From assembly GCA_023435335.1 (NCBI GenBank), contig JAEYRU010000218.1, positions 1 to 15,691 on the forward strand: a DNA stretch of 15,691 nucleotides. Direction: 5' to 3'. Positions 13,744 to 15,691 of this stretch are shown in pieces (the first letter of the stretch is position 1; each line of letters begins with the position of its first letter). Below the pieces are notes generated by a model, which worked only from the letters and a program-made list of their open reading frames with translations, ran no database searches and was not told the DNA's origin. The position numbers and the translations under genes were made by a program. Origin of the DNA: Pseudomonadota bacterium (GTDB lineage: Bacteria > Pseudomonadota > Alphaproteobacteria > Rhizobiales > Rhizobiaceae).

Positions 13744-15540
13744 TCAAAACGCCTCGGCAGCCAGTTCCATCATCGAATCCGCGCCCGCCGAGATGCGGGC
13801 CAGACGCATGCCGGTCTCCGGCATCAGCCGCTCCATGTAGAAGCGCGCGGTGACCAGCTTGTTCTCGTAGAAGGAGGACGAGCCGTTCGCGCCCTCGGCG
13901 AGTTTCGCCTGCGCCGTCCTCGCCATCTGCGCCCACATGTAGCCCAGCGCCACGAGCCCGAAGAGGTGCAGGTAGTCGGTGGAGGCCGCGCCGGCATTGT
14001 CGGGCTTCTGCATGGCGTTCTGCATCAGCCACATAGTCGCCGCCTGCAGGTCGTTGAGGCCCTTCTTCAGCGCCTTGGTGAAGGGCGCCATCTTCTCGTC
14101 GGAACGGTTCTCCTCGCAGAAGTCGCCGACCTCCTTGAAGAAGGCCTGCACGGCGCGGCCGCCGTTCTGCGCCAGCTTGCGGCCGACGAGGTCGAGCGCC
14201 TGGATGCCGTTGGCGCCCTCGTAGATCTGCGCGATGCGCGCATCGCGCACGAACTGGCTCATGCCGTGCTCTTCGATGTAGCCGTGGCCGCCGAACACCT
14301 GCTGCGCCATCACGGCGTGCTCGAAGCCCTTGTCGGTCAGCACCCCCTTGAGGATCGGCGTCATCAGCCCGAGCAGGTCGTCGGCGTGCTGGCGGTCCTT
14401 CTCGTCGCCCGAGCGGTGCGCGACGTCCGACTTGATCGCGCTCCACAGCATGAGCGCGCGGCCGGCCTCATTGAACGCCTTCATGGTCATCAGCGAGCGG
14501 CGGATGTCCGGGTGGACGATGATCGGATCCGCCTTCTTGTCCGGCGCCTTGGCACCCGACAACGCGCGACCCTGGATGCGTTCGCGCGCGTAGTTCGCCG
14601 CGTTCTGGTAGGCAACCTCGGAGATCGAAAGGCCCTGCAAGCCGACGCCGAGCCGCGCCTCGTTCATCATGACGAACATGGCCTTCAGGCCGCCGTTCTC
14701 GGCGCCGATCAGATAGCCTTCGGCCTCGTCGTAGTTCATGACGCAGGTCGAGTTGCCGTGGATGCCCATCTTCTCCTCGATGGAGCCGCAGGTCACCGCG
14801 TTGCGCTCGCCCGGATTCCCGTCCGCGTCGAGAACGAACTTCGGCACGATGAAAAGCGAGATGCCCTTCACGCCCTCGGGCGCGCCCTCGATGCGGGCCA
14901 GCACGAGATGCACGATGTTCTCGCTCATGTCGTGCTCGCCGGCGGAGATGAATATCTTCTGCCCGGAAATCCTGTACTTGCCGTCGCCGGCCGGAACGGC
15001 CTTGGTGCGCAGCAGCCCGAGGTCGGTACCGCAATGCGGCTCGGTCAGGTTCATGGTGCCGGTCCAGGTGCCCTCCACCATCTTCGGCAGCCAGGTCTGC
15101 TTCTGCTCGTCGGAACCGTGCGCGATGATCGCGGCGATCGCGCCCTGCGTAAGACCGGGATACATCATCAGCGACATGTTGGCCGACGACATGAACTCGC
15201 CGACGGCGGTATGGACCGAATAGGGCAGCCCCTGCCCGCCGTATTCCGGGGGCACGGCCAGGCCGATCCAGCCGCCTTCGCGGTACTGGTCGTACGCGTC
15301 CTTGAAGCCTGTCGGCGTCGTCACCGAGCCGTCGTCATGGCGCTGGCAGCCTTCCATGTCTCCGACCCGGTTCAGCGGGTGCAGGACATTCTCGGCGAAC
15401 TTGGCGCCCTCGGAGAGGATCGCTTCCAGAATGTCAGGAGTGGCGTCGGAAAAACCGGGCAGGTTCGAATACCGCTCGTAGCCGAGCACGTCGTTGAGGA
15501 CAAACAGCGTGTCCTGCACCGGAGCCTTGTAGGTCGGCAT
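13744..15540 (-). CDS. Acyl-CoA dehydrogenase, ~600-aa DmdC/AcdA-like subfamily
   Basis: A 598-aa FAD-dependent dehydrogenase of the subfamily that includes 3-methylmercaptopropionyl-CoA dehydrogenase (DmdC). It begins with the short N-terminal family motif YKAPVQDTLFVLNDVLGYE (4-22), then the core: VPPEYGGQGLP (97-106), NLTEPHCGTDLGLLRTKA (164-181), EEKMGIHGNSTCVM, QVFGGHGYIEEHGMSQFVRDARI (414-436) and catalytic Glu441 in IYEGANGIQ. The extra C-terminal domain (about 465-598) is typical of this subfamily. Many rhizobial members sit in fatty-acid operons with thiolase and FadB-like genes, so a general acyl-CoA substrate is more likely here than methylmercaptopropionyl-CoA. The ATG at 15538-15540 has GGAGG about 6 bases upstream. 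It is the first gene of the catabolic run; a 32-bp palindrome lies 81 bases before it. Confidence 0.93.
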   Translation of the reverse strand: MPTYKAPVQDTLFVLNDVLGYERYSNLPGFSDATPDILEAILSEGAKFAENVLHPLNRVGDMEGCQRHDDGSVTTPTGFKDAYDQYREGGWIGLAVPPEYGGQGLPYSVHTAVGEFMSSANMSLMMYPGLTQGAIAAIIAHGSDEQKQTWLPKMVEGTWTGTMNLTEPHCGTDLGLLRTKAVPAGDGKYRISGQKIFISAGEHDMSENIVHLVLARIEGAPEGVKGISLFIVPKFVLDADGNPGERNAVTCGSIEEKMGIHGNSTCVMNYDEAEGYLIGAENGGLKAMFVMMNEARLGVGLQGLSISEVAYQNAANYARERIQGRALSGAKAPDKKADPIIVHPDIRRSLMTMKAFNEAGRALMLWSAIKSDVAHRSGDEKDRQHADDLLGLMTPILKGVLTDKGFEHAVMAQQVFGGHGYIEEHGMSQFVRDARIAQIYEGANGIQALDLVGRKLAQNGGRAVQAFFKEVGDFCEENRSDEKMAPFTKALKKGLNDLQAATMWLMQNAMQKPDNAGAASTDYLHLFGLVALGYMWAQMARTAQAKLAEGANGSSSFYENKLVTARFYMERLMPETGMRLARISAGADSMMELAAEAF

Positions 15541-15568
15541 GAGCTTCCTCCAGCAAGCAGACGGGAGC

Positions 15569-15586
15569 CCCGGGCGGGCACCCGGG
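15569..15586 (-). promoter_or_regulatory. GC-rich hairpin in the leader of the first dehydrogenase gene
   Basis: CCCGGG at 15569-15574 and again at 15581-15586, separated by six bases, can form a 6-bp all-GC stem about 30 bases before the ATG. It is between the palindromic operator and the Shine-Dalgarno, so it would be in the 5' leader. No T-run follows, so it is not a terminator as such. Function unknown. Confidence 0.25.
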
Positions 15587-15620
15587 ACCTTTATGGAAAC
15601 TGTATGCCGATTCTTCTAAC

Positions 15621-15652
15621 AAATTTTGACGTTTGCGTAAACGTCAAAATTT
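15621..15652. promoter_or_regulatory. 32-bp palindromic operator/promoter upstream of the beta-oxidation genes
   Basis: AAATTTTGACGTTT (15621-15634) is perfectly repeated in inverse at 15639-15652 around a GCGT centre: 14-bp arms without a mismatch. Each arm contains TTGACG, a near-consensus -35, in opposite directions, so the site can control transcription both ways. The TTGACGTTT/AAACGTCAA core resembles, from memory, operators of MerR-family regulators of acyl-CoA catabolism such as LiuR. On the plus strand, CGGAGAAC at 15683-15690 could be the Shine-Dalgarno of a divergent gene starting beyond the window. I cannot fix a -10 with confidence on either strand. Confidence 0.6.
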
Positions 15653-15691
15653 TGTCCGCCGATGTTTTCTGGTGACAGTGTCGGAGAACTC

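Noticed and set aside
15621..15652. The 32-bp palindrome as an intrinsic terminator
   Set aside because: The stem is A/T-rich, no run of T follows on either strand, and it lies upstream of the gene run where an operator is expected.
13504..15675. 723-codon plus-strand open frame opposite the large acyl-CoA dehydrogenase
   Set aside because: Composition is His/Arg/Val/Leu/Asp-rich without any family motif. The minus strand encodes a clear dehydrogenase with all motifs and a ribosome-binding site.
1..15691. CRISPR array, prophage, insertion sequence or toxin-antitoxin/defence island
   Set aside because: I saw no regularly spaced repeats, transposase, integrase, phage structural gene or defence-type domain. 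The S24-type regulator and nuclease-fold gene alone do not make such a system.
1..15691. tRNA or rRNA genes
   Set aside because: No cloverleaf with a GTTCRANNC-type T-arm in context and no rRNA-like stretch was noticed; the gaps between genes are mostly too short.

Overview
The window is GC-rich, densely packed bacterial chromosome and most likely comes from an alphaproteobacterium of the Rhizobiales (Mesorhizobium/Phyllobacteriaceae type). The main reasons are a class I (archaeal-type) lysyl-tRNA synthetase, a large methylmercaptopropionyl-CoA-dehydrogenase-like acyl-CoA dehydrogenase leading a beta-oxidation cluster, a glycosyltransferase with a GspE-N/MshEN-like N-terminus, and a C-rich palindromic intergenic repeat of a kind I associate with rhizobial genomes. 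The genus is inferred; no marker here fixes it.

Left part (1-5675): the 3' end of a class I polyphosphate kinase 2 gene converges on a family 2 membrane glycosyltransferase gene. That gene is divergent from an orphan periplasmic solute-binding protein gene. A small TerB-like gene converges on the solute-binding gene and is divergent from lysK. Middle part (5676-7089): a minus-strand pair encodes a LexA/CI-like HTH-S24 regulator followed 4 bases later by a membrane-anchored nuclease-fold protein whose usual catalytic residues are not apparent. The nuclease-like gene ends exactly where lysK ends, so the two stop codons form TGATCA.

Right part (7179-15540, all minus strand, read right to left): a catabolic run of seven genes. 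They are a 598-aa acyl-CoA dehydrogenase, an LCAD-type acyl-CoA dehydrogenase, an OsmC-family protein, a glutathione S-transferase, a thiolase, a fused enoyl-CoA hydratase/3-hydroxyacyl-CoA dehydrogenase, and a THEM6-like thioesterase. A hairpin followed by a T-run downstream of the thioesterase probably ends the unit. The enzymes supply a complete beta-oxidation spiral (oxidation, hydration, oxidation, thiolysis) plus acyl-CoA release. The OsmC and GST genes, separated by 1-2 bases, place peroxide or electrophile handling inside the same transcript. A 32-bp palindrome before the first dehydrogenase and a 14-bp palindrome before the second look like operators, and the first may be a MerR-family (LiuR-like) site.

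No tRNA, rRNA, CRISPR array, insertion sequence or phage gene is visible. I see no convincing new defence or mobile system. The less ordinary items are the S24-regulator/nuclease-like pair, the OsmC-GST insertion in the beta-oxidation operon, the glycosyltransferase with a signalling-type N-terminus, and the operator-like palindromes.
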